Shown: piece by piece, positions 1-6,613 of the stretch
Numbering within the stretch: position 1 is the stretch's first letter
Layout: each line of letters begins with the position of its first letter
From: JBFXAM01 sp050184295
Lineage (GTDB): Bacteria; Planctomycetota; Phycisphaerae; UBA1845; Fen-1342
Assembly: GCA_050184295.1 (NCBI GenBank)
Contig: JBFXAM010000129.1
Location: forward strand, 1 to 13,157
Length of the DNA: 13,157 nucleotides
Direction of reading: 5' to 3'
The notes under the pieces: generated by a model
What the model was told of the DNA's origin: nothing
Databases searched by the model: none
The model's input: only the letters and a program-made list of their open reading frames with translations
Program-made: the position numbers and the translations under genes

Positions 1-125
1 CTGCATTTCCTGAATTTCCCGAGAATTCGGGCCCGCTGGCACGCAGATTGCTGGAAAAGAGAACTGGTCCTTGCGCCAGCAGCGGCGGCGACGCCGCGGG
101 ATGTTCTTGGATGGCCTCGTGACCC

Positions 126-132
126 AAGGAGG
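126..132 (+). promoter_or_regulatory. Strong ribosome binding site AAGGAGG
   Basis: AAGGAGG is a near-perfect Shine-Dalgarno sequence. It overlaps the GTG at 132 that opens the long reading frame, so it cannot serve that start. It lies 6 bases before a GTG at 139, which is ideal spacing, but the 139 frame stops at 199-201 unless the reading frame changes in the G9 tract at 177-185. The site therefore decides where translation of the first gene really starts. Confidence 0.7.
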
Positions 133-1559
133 TGTGCTGTGATTGCCTCGTCGATTTGCTTCAAGCACTGGTTGTTGGGGGGGGGCTGGTCGGCCTGCTG
201 ATTGGGGGTAGCGTCGTCTCGGTTGGGCAGGAGTGCGGGGGCGATCCGCCGGATTTCGAGGATGCGATCGTGTTTGCGACGAATCGATGGGATCCGAACG
301 GCATCGCGCTCGGCGACATCGATAGCGACGGCGATCTCGACCTCGCGATCGCGTCGGAGGAGCTTGCGTCCACCTTCTACGTCATGATCTACCGCAACAA
401 CGGCGTCTGGCAAGCACCCAATGTCAGCGGCTTCGTTCATCACCAGAACGTGGAAGTTGGGGACGACACGTACACGCTCGCGCCGCACGAGATCGCGTTC
501 GCACATCTGGACGGCGATGGGTATATCGATCTGGCCGTGAGCATGCAGAAGCGGCCGGCGCACGTCTACCGCAACAGCGGACCAGCGCAATGCGACGAAC
601 TGGGGACGTATCGTTTCTGCGCGTATCCCGACTTTGAGATGCCGGTGTCCGGACATGGGTACGGACTGGTGGCCGCGGACTTCGATCATGACGGCTTGGC
701 CGACGTGGCGGTGGCGACGCCGGAGCCGCATGAGCAGATCGACTTCAATTCGCGCGATCGGGTGTATGTAGGCTTCATGGCCGGTGCGGACGGGTTCGAC
801 CGCGCGTATGAATTCGATCTGAACCTGCGTGACGATTCGGGCGACTTTTCGTTCGACATCGTCGCGGGGGAGTTCTGGGGACCCTACGAGCCGGGCGGCG
901 GCGGTGACGGACCGGAGTCGATCACGTCGCTGGACCTGATTACCTCAAACCCGGGGAAGCGTCAGGTCGGGCAGGAGAATCTCGACGAGACGATCTCGCT
1001 GTTGAAGAACCGGCTCGGCGATCCGTGGCGATTCGAAGTCGCAGCGCCGCTGAGCCACGATTCTCACAACTGGATCTTTGAGCGGATCGCGAGCGGTCGG
1101 CTGCGCGGCGAGGCGCTCAACGACGACGTTGTCGCGGTCGACACCGCAAGCCAAGCGATCCACGTGCTGCATCCAGACGGCTTTGGCGTCTTCGCTTATG
1201 ATGACAGTGCCCTAAGCGGTGATGTTTATGGCCTAAATGAAATCTGCCCAAATCCGTCGGGTATCGCGATCGGTCACATCAACCCAAAGAGTGACGAACT
1301 CGACGTGGTGGTTAGTTGCGCCGGCGAGGACGACGGCGCCGATCCGGGCATCGTCGCGTTTCGCGGGTGCGGCGACGGCACGCTTTCGCGTGATGCGAGC
1401 TACTTTCCGATGCCGCTCGCATTCCGCCCGCCGCCACTCATGACGGACGAAGGCGTCATGCAGGTGACGATCGGCGACGTCAACGGCGATGGGTACAACG
1501 ACATTGTTGTCGGGTGTCGCGCTAGCAACGAGATCGTCGTGCATCTGAATCGCGGCTAA
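132..1559 (+). CDS. Secreted FG-GAP/VCBS repeat protein; 5' end uncertain
   Basis: This 475-residue frame encodes an FG-GAP/VCBS-type beta-propeller protein, a family that is usually extracellular or surface-bound and binds calcium and ligands. At least four repeats carry the calcium loop DxDxDG or a close relative, at about residues 62-70 (GDIDSDGDLDLAIA), 127-135, 183-191 and 449-457 (GDVNGDGYNDIVVG). Residues 16-32 are hydrophobic, followed by VGQ and a Cys/Gly-rich stretch, as in an export signal with cleavage near residue 33. The start is doubtful: GTG 132 has no usable ribosome site, and its N-terminus (MCCDCLVD) lacks the basic residues of a signal peptide. A GTG at 139 is correctly spaced from AAGGAGG and would give MIASSICFKHWLLGGG, which joins this frame if the G9 run were G10 or G7. 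The exact function and ligand are unknown. A strong hairpin follows the stop, so it is probably monocistronic. Confidence 0.8.
   Translation: MCCDCLVDLLQALVVGGGLVGLLIGGSVVSVGQECGGDPPDFEDAIVFATNRWDPNGIALGDIDSDGDLDLAIASEELASTFYVMIYRNNGVWQAPNVSGFVHHQNVEVGDDTYTLAPHEIAFAHLDGDGYIDLAVSMQKRPAHVYRNSGPAQCDELGTYRFCAYPDFEMPVSGHGYGLVAADFDHDGLADVAVATPEPHEQIDFNSRDRVYVGFMAGADGFDRAYEFDLNLRDDSGDFSFDIVAGEFWGPYEPGGGGDGPESITSLDLITSNPGKRQVGQENLDETISLLKNRLGDPWRFEVAAPLSHDSHNWIFERIASGRLRGEALNDDVVAVDTASQAIHVLHPDGFGVFAYDDSALSGDVYGLNEICPNPSGIAIGHINPKSDELDVVVSCAGEDDGADPGIVAFRGCGDGTLSRDASYFPMPLAFRPPPLMTDEGVMQVTIGDVNGDGYNDIVVGCRASNEIVVHLNRG
177..185 (+). repeat. G9 homopolymer in signal-peptide region
   Basis: Nine consecutive G residues encode Gly-Gly-Gly in the hydrophobic part of the predicted signal peptide. 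Adding one G, or removing two, would fuse the well-initiated GTG 139 frame to the downstream FG-GAP frame. The tract may be a length error in the assembly, a phase-variable switch, or neutral. Confidence 0.85.
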
Positions 1560-1566
1560 AGTCCGA

Positions 1567-1606
1567 GCGACGCGGGCGGAGCCGCTGAGGATTCCGCCCG
1601 CGTCGC
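1567..1606 (+). terminator. Perfect 14-bp GC hairpin after FG-GAP gene
   Basis: GCGACGCGGGCGGA at 1567-1580 is the exact reverse complement of 1593-1606, with a 12-base loop. It starts 8 bases after the TAA of the preceding gene. There is no clear T-tract, only CTCCCTTATCC, so it may stop transcription imperfectly or protect the 3' end of the mRNA. Confidence 0.65.
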
Positions 1607-1623
1607 GCTCCCTTATCCTCGCG

Positions 1624-1648
1624 GGCACCGCTCGTCACGAGCGGCGCC
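1624..1648 (+). other. Hairpin in leader of HAF-repeat gene
   Basis: CCGCTCG (1628-1634) and CGAGCGG (1638-1644) form a 7-bp stem with a TCA loop. It is extended by GGC/GCC pairs beyond one A-C mismatch. It lies 10 bases before the ribosome site of the next gene, so it could be a second terminator element or a 5' leader structure. No regulator is identifiable. Confidence 0.4.
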
Positions 1649-1670
1649 TTGACACGCCGGAGAGGCAACC

Positions 1671-3077
1671 ATGGGAACAAACCACGCGTGTATCGCGCTC
1701 GTCGCGGGCGTGCTCTGCACGGGCGCCGCGGACGTGATGGGTCAACGGCTCTATCATGCGAAGTACCTCGTCCATCCGTCGCCGCTCGGCGGCACGATTC
1801 GTCCCGAGCATATGAACAACTCCGCTCAGGTCATTGCTCAACTCACGAATGTCGCAGCCGGCGGTTGGCGGCATGACCCAGATGGCACCTGGGTGCGAGT
1901 TACAGGTCTGCGTGTGAATGGAAGCGGATCAACAAGTCCGGTGTGGACGAATGACGCCGGCCAGGTCTGCGGACAGGCGGAGAACTCGGCCGGCGGGCAC
2001 GAAGCCTGTTTGTGGGATGAGCAGATGGGCGCCGTTGGCTGTGGCGACTTCTTCTGGAGCGACCCTCGCCTATATAATAGTTATGCGCGCGGCGTCAACA
2101 ACAACGGCCACGTCTGCGGCTCCGCCAGCGCGTGGGATCCATTCATGGGCACCGCGGCGCGCCAAGCGTTTCTGTGGACGCGCGAGGCGGGCATGGTCGG
2201 CTTGGGCGACCTGCCCGGCGGCCCCACTCATAGCCAGGCTACCGGCATCAACGACCACGACTGGATCGTCGGCACATCGCTCGTGACGAACTATCGCTAC
2301 GAACCGTTCCTCTGGATGCCGGACACCGGCATGATCAATCTGGCCGACTGGGAGTTCGGCAAGTTCGACGCCAGCACGCCCTTTGCGATCAACAACCACG
2401 GCGAGATCACCGGCACGGGCGGCCCGGTCGGCGGCTACAGCGACGGTTTCATTTGGGATTTCGAACGCGGCTTCCGGCCGCTCGGACATTTGCCGGATAC
2501 CGGCACGCATCCGCGCGACATCAACGAACTTGGGGTTGTAGTCGGTTATTCCGCTGCGAACGGGCCGGACATTGCCTTCATTTGGGACGAGACGAAAGGG
2601 ATTCGCGATCTCAACACGCTGTTGGACGAGTACAGCCGGCAATTGCCGCAGTATCGCCGTCCATACAGACCACTGACGTGGGCGCACGCGATCAACGATC
2701 ACGGCCAGGTGCTCGCAAGCTGGTCGAAATCCAACGCCGCCATTCTGACGCCGTTCCTGCTGGCCGACATGAACGACGATGGCGCGGTGGACGCGGAGGA
2801 CATCGCTGGCTTTGTTGCAGCGCTCGTCGACCGCGAAGCCTACGCCGCCACGCGGACTGGCTACTGGCACGAAGGCTGGGCCGCGGACCTGAACCAGGAC
2901 GCCCGGATCGACGTGCGGGACATCGATCCGTTCCTCCGCGCGATCGCGGACTTCAGCGGCCCAAAGCTGCCGGCGTGGAACTGCCCGATCAACCTGCCGG
3001 CCCATGCGGGCGACACGACGCACGACCAAAACGCCGAGCTGCCGCCGCGCGCGCGGCCGGGATCGGCGGGCGAGTAG
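1671..3077 (+). CDS. Secreted HAF-repeat protein with dockerin-like C-terminus
   Basis: The start is ATG 1671, with GGAGAGG at 1659-1665, 5 bases upstream. The 468-residue product opens with a signal peptide (hydrophobic residues 6-20, likely cleavage after GQ at 24-25). Residues 85-350 hold several HAF-type repeats of about 40-60 residues, built from an F-x-W strand, a GLGDLPGG-like turn and a G(I/V)N-x-x-G-x-(V/I)-x-G strand. Clear examples are at 166-201 (AFLWTREAGMVGLGDLPGG, then ATGINDHDWIVG), 212-250, 259-293 and 302-350. Residues 365-427 contain two EF-hand-like dockerin loops, DMNDDGAVDAEDI (366-378) and DLNQDARIDVRDI (406-418), expected to bind calcium. In planctomycetes such tails are common on secreted proteins and do not by themselves imply a cellulosome; no cohesin is seen here. 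The biological role is unknown. It is probably exported and surface-associated. Confidence 0.85.
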   Translation: MGTNHACIALVAGVLCTGAADVMGQRLYHAKYLVHPSPLGGTIRPEHMNNSAQVIAQLTNVAAGGWRHDPDGTWVRVTGLRVNGSGSTSPVWTNDAGQVCGQAENSAGGHEACLWDEQMGAVGCGDFFWSDPRLYNSYARGVNNNGHVCGSASAWDPFMGTAARQAFLWTREAGMVGLGDLPGGPTHSQATGINDHDWIVGTSLVTNYRYEPFLWMPDTGMINLADWEFGKFDASTPFAINNHGEITGTGGPVGGYSDGFIWDFERGFRPLGHLPDTGTHPRDINELGVVVGYSAANGPDIAFIWDETKGIRDLNTLLDEYSRQLPQYRRPYRPLTWAHAINDHGQVLASWSKSNAAILTPFLLADMNDDGAVDAEDIAGFVAALVDREAYAATRTGYWHEGWAADLNQDARIDVRDIDPFLRAIADFSGPKLPAWNCPINLPAHAGDTTHDQNAELPPRARPGSAGE

Positions 3078-3321
3078 CGGCGAGACGCGGAGCGAACGCG
3101 CCGAACGAGGCCGACGGGTCGCGGTGGTGCTTCCTTTATGAGGATGCGAACTACCGAATCGCGGGGCTCATCGACGAAGATGGCTTCGTCGGGCTGGGAG
3201 CGCGGTCGGTTCTGTCGACTCTCTGGGTGCGCTCGGCGCTGGCGTGGCGTGCGACGGGCCCGGAGTCCGCTGGGGCACCCGGCCGCGGCCGTGCGCGCTG
3301 GCGTGAGGTCGCGGCGTATCG

Positions 3322-3327
3322 TAGAAT
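3322..3327 (+). promoter_or_regulatory. Candidate -10 box for leaderless kdsB mRNA
   Basis: TAGAAT (4 of 6 matches to TATAAT, including the key T-A...T positions) ends 6 bases before the ATG at 3334, and no ribosome-binding sequence precedes that ATG. This is the spacing expected if transcription begins at the start codon, giving a leaderless mRNA. The -35 region about 17 bases upstream is poor (TGGCGT-like). The 256 bases between the previous gene and kdsB hold no other recognisable feature. Confidence 0.4.
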
Positions 3328-3333
3328 CGCTTC

Positions 3334-4098
3334 ATGCCGGTGGTCGCTGTTATTCCCGCCCGGTACGCGTCGACGCGTTACCCTGGCAAGCCGCTTCTCC
3401 GCGAGACCGGAAAGTACCTCGTTCAGCACGTTTACGAGCGGGCCGCAGCGGCGCGGCGCGTCGATGAGGTCATCGTCGCGACTGACGACGAGCGGATCGC
3501 CGACGCGGTGCGATCGTTTGGCGGCGGTGTGGCGATGACGCGGGCGGATCATCCGAGCGGCACGGACCGCATTGCCGAGGTTGCGTTGCAGCGGAAGCTG
3601 CCGGCAGATGCGATCGTGCTGAACGTGCAGGGGGATGAGCCGGAGATCGAGCCGGCGGCATTGGATCGACTGGTGGAGCGGCTGGAGCGGGACCGGGCGT
3701 GTCCGGCGGCGACGCTTTACTGTCCGTTTCCCGCCGGCGCGGACCCGGCCGACCCGAATTGTGTGAAAGTGGTGGTGAATCGATCGGGTCGGGCGCTGTA
3801 TTTTTCGCGATCCCTGCTACCATACCCGCGTGATGCGGAAGCGGCCGGCGGGCCATCGGCCTATCGGCTGCACCTGGGGGTGTACGCATATCGGTGCGGG
3901 TTCCTGCTCGAATTCGCGAGCTGGACGCCCAGCCTGTACGAGGGCATCGAGAAGCTCGAGCAGCTGCGGATCCTCGAGAACGGGATTCCGCTGGCGGTCG
4001 AACGTGTGGAGCGAGCGGCGGTGGGGATCGATACTCCCGTCGACTACGCCCGCTTTGTGGAGCGCTGGCGTTCAGCCGGCGGTGGAGGCGGTATGTGA
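3334..4098 (+). CDS. kdsB: 3-deoxy-manno-octulosonate cytidylyltransferase (CMP-Kdo synthetase)
   Basis: This cytoplasmic enzyme activates Kdo with CTP to form CMP-Kdo and pyrophosphate, the donor for the inner core of lipopolysaccharide. The 254-residue product is full length for the family. Visible motifs are the nucleotide-binding N-terminus VVAVIPARYASTRYPGKPL (residues 3-21), MTRADHPSGTDRIAEVA (about 69-85), the metal-binding VLNVQGDEP with its conserved Asp, YFSRSLLPYPRDA, the HLGVYAYR strand, and the C-terminal EKLEQLR...GIDTP...D signature with the second metal-binding Asp. The ATG at 3334 begins right at the conserved core and has no Shine-Dalgarno, consistent with a leaderless transcript. 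It lies 112 bases before pyrG on the same strand. Its presence implies that the organism makes a Kdo-containing envelope glycolipid. The assignment is secure; only the transcription details are inferred. Confidence 0.95.
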   Translation: MPVVAVIPARYASTRYPGKPLLRETGKYLVQHVYERAAAARRVDEVIVATDDERIADAVRSFGGGVAMTRADHPSGTDRIAEVALQRKLPADAIVLNVQGDEPEIEPAALDRLVERLERDRACPAATLYCPFPAGADPADPNCVKVVVNRSGRALYFSRSLLPYPRDAEAAGGPSAYRLHLGVYAYRCGFLLEFASWTPSLYEGIEKLEQLRILENGIPLAVERVERAAVGIDTPVDYARFVERWRSAGGGGGM

Positions 4099-4210
4099 GC
4101 AGCGCGACGCCCCGAGCAATCGCGGCCGCCCGGCTGCGATCTGACGTCTCGCCGTCGCGCACGCGTGTGCCGAAACCGAACGTGTCCCGTAAGATCGGAC
4201 AGAGGTAGCG

Positions 4211-6004
4211 ATGGACTCGTACGCCCTCCTGAATTCGATCCGTGCCACGTCTGGCGACACCGAGTTCTATCTCCCGATGCCAGCGGGCTATCAGCCCGGA
4301 CGCACGAAGTACGTCGTCGTCATGGGCACCGTGATGAGCGGGCTGGGCAAGGGAATCTTCAGCTCTTCTCTCGCCAAGTGCTTGCAGGACAAGGGCTTGT
4401 CGGTCGCTCCGATCAAGCTCGAAGGCTATCTCAACATCGATTCCGGCACGCTGAATCCGTACCGGCACGGCGAGGTGTTCATCCTCGACGACGGGACCGA
4501 GTGCGACATGGACCTCGGCACCTACGAGCGCGCCCTCGATCTCGACCTGACACGCCTCAACTTCTGCACCAGCGGACAGATTTATCGCCGGGTGCTCGAT
4601 CGCGAGCGCACCGGCGGCTATCTCGGCCGCGACGTGCAGATGATCCCGCACGTGACCGGCGAGGTGAAGAACCGGCTGCGCGAGCTCGCCGTCGCGACCC
4701 AGGCCGACCTCGTGTTCGTCGAGATCGGCGGCACCGTGGGTGACGTCGAGAACGCGTATTACATCGAGGCGATGCGCCAACTGGCGTTCGAAGAAGGCCA
4801 GCGAAACGTCTGCTTCGTCGCGCTCACTTACGTGCTCGAACCCGCGACGCTCGGCGAGCAGAAAAGCAAGGCCGCGCAGCTCGGCGTGCGGCAGCTCATG
4901 CAAGGCGGCATCCAGCCGCATGTGATTGCGTGTCGCGCCCGCAACCCGGTGACACAGAAGGTGCGCGAAAAGATCGCGCTGTTTTCAAACGTGCCGCCGG
5001 AACGTGTTTTCAGCATGCACGACTGCGACACGGTTTATCTGATTCCCGAGATGCTGCGCGGCGCCGGCGTCGACAAGGCGGTGATCGAGTGGCTGGAGCT
5101 GGAGCGGCGGCTCGACGACGAAAAGGAGCGGCAGGCGCGCGAGTCGTGGTCGCAATACGTCGCGCGCTTCCGCAACGCCACGCGCCAGGTCACCATCGGC
5201 ATCACCGGCAAGTACACGCTCGTTCGCGACGCGTACGCCAGCATTCTCAAGGCGCTCGAGCATGCCGGCGTGCACCACGGCTGCAAGGTCCTCGCGCAGT
5301 GGATCGACACCACCACGCTGACCGACGCGACCGCCGCCGAGGCGCTCCAGGGCGTCGACGGCGTCATCATTCCGGGCGCGTTCGGCACGCGCGGGGCCGA
5401 GGGCAAGATCGCGGTGTTGCGGCACGCTCGCACAACGCACTTGCCTTGCCTGGGCATCTGCTACGGCTTCCAGATGGCGGTGATCGAGTTTGCCCGCAAT
5501 GTTGCGGGGATGACCGATGCCAACTCGACCGAGATCGACAACGAGTGCCGCTTTCCGGTGATCAATCTGCTGCCCGATCAGCGCAAGATCGAAGGGCTCG
5601 GCGGGTCGCTGCGGGTCGGCGGCTATGACATCGTGATCAAGAACGACTCGCTCGCGCACCGTATGTTCGGGCCGCGGGCGCGGCTGCGGTTCCGGCATCG
5701 CTACGAAGTCGATCCGCAGTACATCGGCCCGCTCGAAGCGGCCGGGCTCGTCTTCAGCGGCCGCTCGCCGCGGGCAGACATCATGCAGGTTCTGGAGCTG
5801 CCGGCGGAGGTTCACCCGTTCTTTATCGCAACGCAGGCACACCCGGAACTGACGAGCCGGCCGCTCACGCCCCAGCCGATGTTCGTCGGCTTGGTCGACG
5901 CGGCGCTGCGCCGCGCGACGCCGAATGTCGACGCGCCGCCGCTGCGTTATCCCGCAGAGGATCAGCCGTCGCATCCGGCGGCGTCGCCGGAGTCCGTGGC
6001 GTAG
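4211..6004 (+). CDS. pyrG: CTP synthase, divergent form with N-terminal extension
   Basis: CTP synthase converts UTP, ATP and glutamine to CTP, the last step of pyrimidine synthesis. The synthetase domain (about 31-300) holds the P-loop-like GLGKG (44-48), HGEVF at 86-90, the Mg site DDGTECDMDLG (93-103) and EIGGTVGDVE (171-180). The class I glutamine amidotransferase domain (about 330-580) holds the nucleophile Cys417 in GICYGFQ and the His544/Glu546 pair in HPEL. Oddities are a lead of about 29 residues before the usual start (597 residues in all, versus roughly 535-560), MSGLGKG instead of the usual VSSLGKG, KLEGYLN (69-75) where most enzymes read K-x-DPYIN, and GICYGFQ instead of GICLGMQ. 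All catalytic residues remain, so it should be active. ATG 4211 has GAGG at 4202-4205; TAAGAT at 4190-4195 is a weak -10 candidate. Its neighbour kdsB consumes CTP. Confidence 0.95.
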   Translation: MDSYALLNSIRATSGDTEFYLPMPAGYQPGRTKYVVVMGTVMSGLGKGIFSSSLAKCLQDKGLSVAPIKLEGYLNIDSGTLNPYRHGEVFILDDGTECDMDLGTYERALDLDLTRLNFCTSGQIYRRVLDRERTGGYLGRDVQMIPHVTGEVKNRLRELAVATQADLVFVEIGGTVGDVENAYYIEAMRQLAFEEGQRNVCFVALTYVLEPATLGEQKSKAAQLGVRQLMQGGIQPHVIACRARNPVTQKVREKIALFSNVPPERVFSMHDCDTVYLIPEMLRGAGVDKAVIEWLELERRLDDEKERQARESWSQYVARFRNATRQVTIGITGKYTLVRDAYASILKALEHAGVHHGCKVLAQWIDTTTLTDATAAEALQGVDGVIIPGAFGTRGAEGKIAVLRHARTTHLPCLGICYGFQMAVIEFARNVAGMTDANSTEIDNECRFPVINLLPDQRKIEGLGGSLRVGGYDIVIKNDSLAHRMFGPRARLRFRHRYEVDPQYIGPLEAAGLVFSGRSPRADIMQVLELPAEVHPFFIATQAHPELTSRPLTPQPMFVGLVDAALRRATPNVDAPPLRYPAEDQPSHPAASPESVA

Positions 6005-6123
6005 CAACGACTCTGGTTCCTGGTGAATCAACTTTGAATGCCTTGGCCGCCGCCGCTCCGCTGACGAAGTGCAGCGGGCTACCGAGGCGTGCTCATCCGC
6101 GAATTTGCGTTTCGATGCGCGAA

Positions 6124-6143
6124 CCCGAGTCGTGCGACTCGGG
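6124..6143 (+). terminator. Hairpin downstream of pyrG
   Basis: CCCGAGTC (6124-6131) and GACTCGGG (6136-6143) are perfectly complementary around the loop GTGC. The stem lies about 120 bases after the pyrG stop and is the first strong hairpin downstream. It has no T-tract, so factor-independent termination is unproven. Confidence 0.35.
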
Positions 6144-6294
6144 CCGCGCGCGACGCTCGATTCGACGGATCATTCGGATCATGCGGATGCGATAGGACGA
6201 CTCGGCCGGTGGGATCCAAGCGGTCTTCGCGGGAGTGCCAGCATGCACGGAGGATTCTCGCGCCCGTTCAGGCTTCGCGTGTGCGGAATCTGCA

Positions 6295-6306
6295 CCGTTG
6301 CAACGG
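6295..6306. promoter_or_regulatory. Perfect 12-bp palindrome, possible operator
   Basis: CCGTTGCAACGG is an exact inverted repeat with no spacer, about 220 bases before the candidate promoter of the acyltransferase-sulfotransferase operon. Dimeric regulators often bind such sites, but no partner protein is visible in the window. Confidence 0.25.
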
Positions 6307-6528
6307 CGCGGGGATCCGTGGTGTCGTCCAGCGCAAATTGCGACTGGATGTCGGATGGACGACTGGCAAGTGATGATGAGCACGCGTATGCCAGTCTGTT
6401 GTGCGGCCCGGATGGACCCGGTGCGGCACGCGCCAAGCTTGTGATCGACGGCATCTTCACTGTGGTCGGCAGCCTACAGACGCAACGCATTGTTACGTGG
6501 GATCATCGTCGCGTCGCGGCTCCCACGC

Positions 6529-6534
6529 TATACT
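6529..6534 (+). promoter_or_regulatory. Candidate -10 box for acyltransferase operon
   Basis: TATACT matches 5 of 6 bases of the sigma-70 -10 consensus and lies about 80 bases before the ATG at 6614. No good -35 box stands at 16-18 bases upstream, so it may need an activator or may be chance. Confidence 0.35.
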
Positions 6535-6613
6535 GCTCGGCCCGGCGATCGGCGGTGGCGCGCGTGCCCTCCCCGAACGGACCGAGGATCGAGGAACTCC
6601 GCCGCAGCAGAAC

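Larger units (their letters stand above)
6005..6613 (+). other. 609-base intergenic region, no confident gene
   Basis: No reading frame here has a recognisable domain on either strand. The best candidate starts at ATG 6243 and ends at 6632. It would encode about 129 residues, with a weak GGGAG sequence upstream, and would run 19 bases into the acyltransferase gene; it looks unlike any family I know and may be chance. The region contains a stem at 6124-6143, a perfect 12-base palindrome CCGTTGCAACGG at 6295-6306 that could be an operator, and a -10-like TATACT at 6529-6534. Confidence 0.6.

Noticed and set aside
2073..2078. Perfect TATAAT inside the HAF-repeat gene
   Set aside because: No matching -35 box, and it falls in an intact coding frame with no gene starting just downstream.
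3470..4921. Minus-strand open frame of about 480 codons opposite kdsB and pyrG
   Set aside because: It is antisense to two unmistakable conserved enzymes and its product is low-complexity, Arg/Pro/His-rich.
4985..6031. Minus-strand open frame opposite the C-terminal half of pyrG
   Set aside because: It is Arg-rich with no motif, and opposite the conserved glutaminase domain.
6401..6613. N-terminal extension of the acyltransferase to a GTG/ATG-like start at 6401
   Set aside because: The added 71 residues are Arg/Cys/His-rich with no conservation pattern, and the conserved condensation fold begins just after the ATG at 6614.
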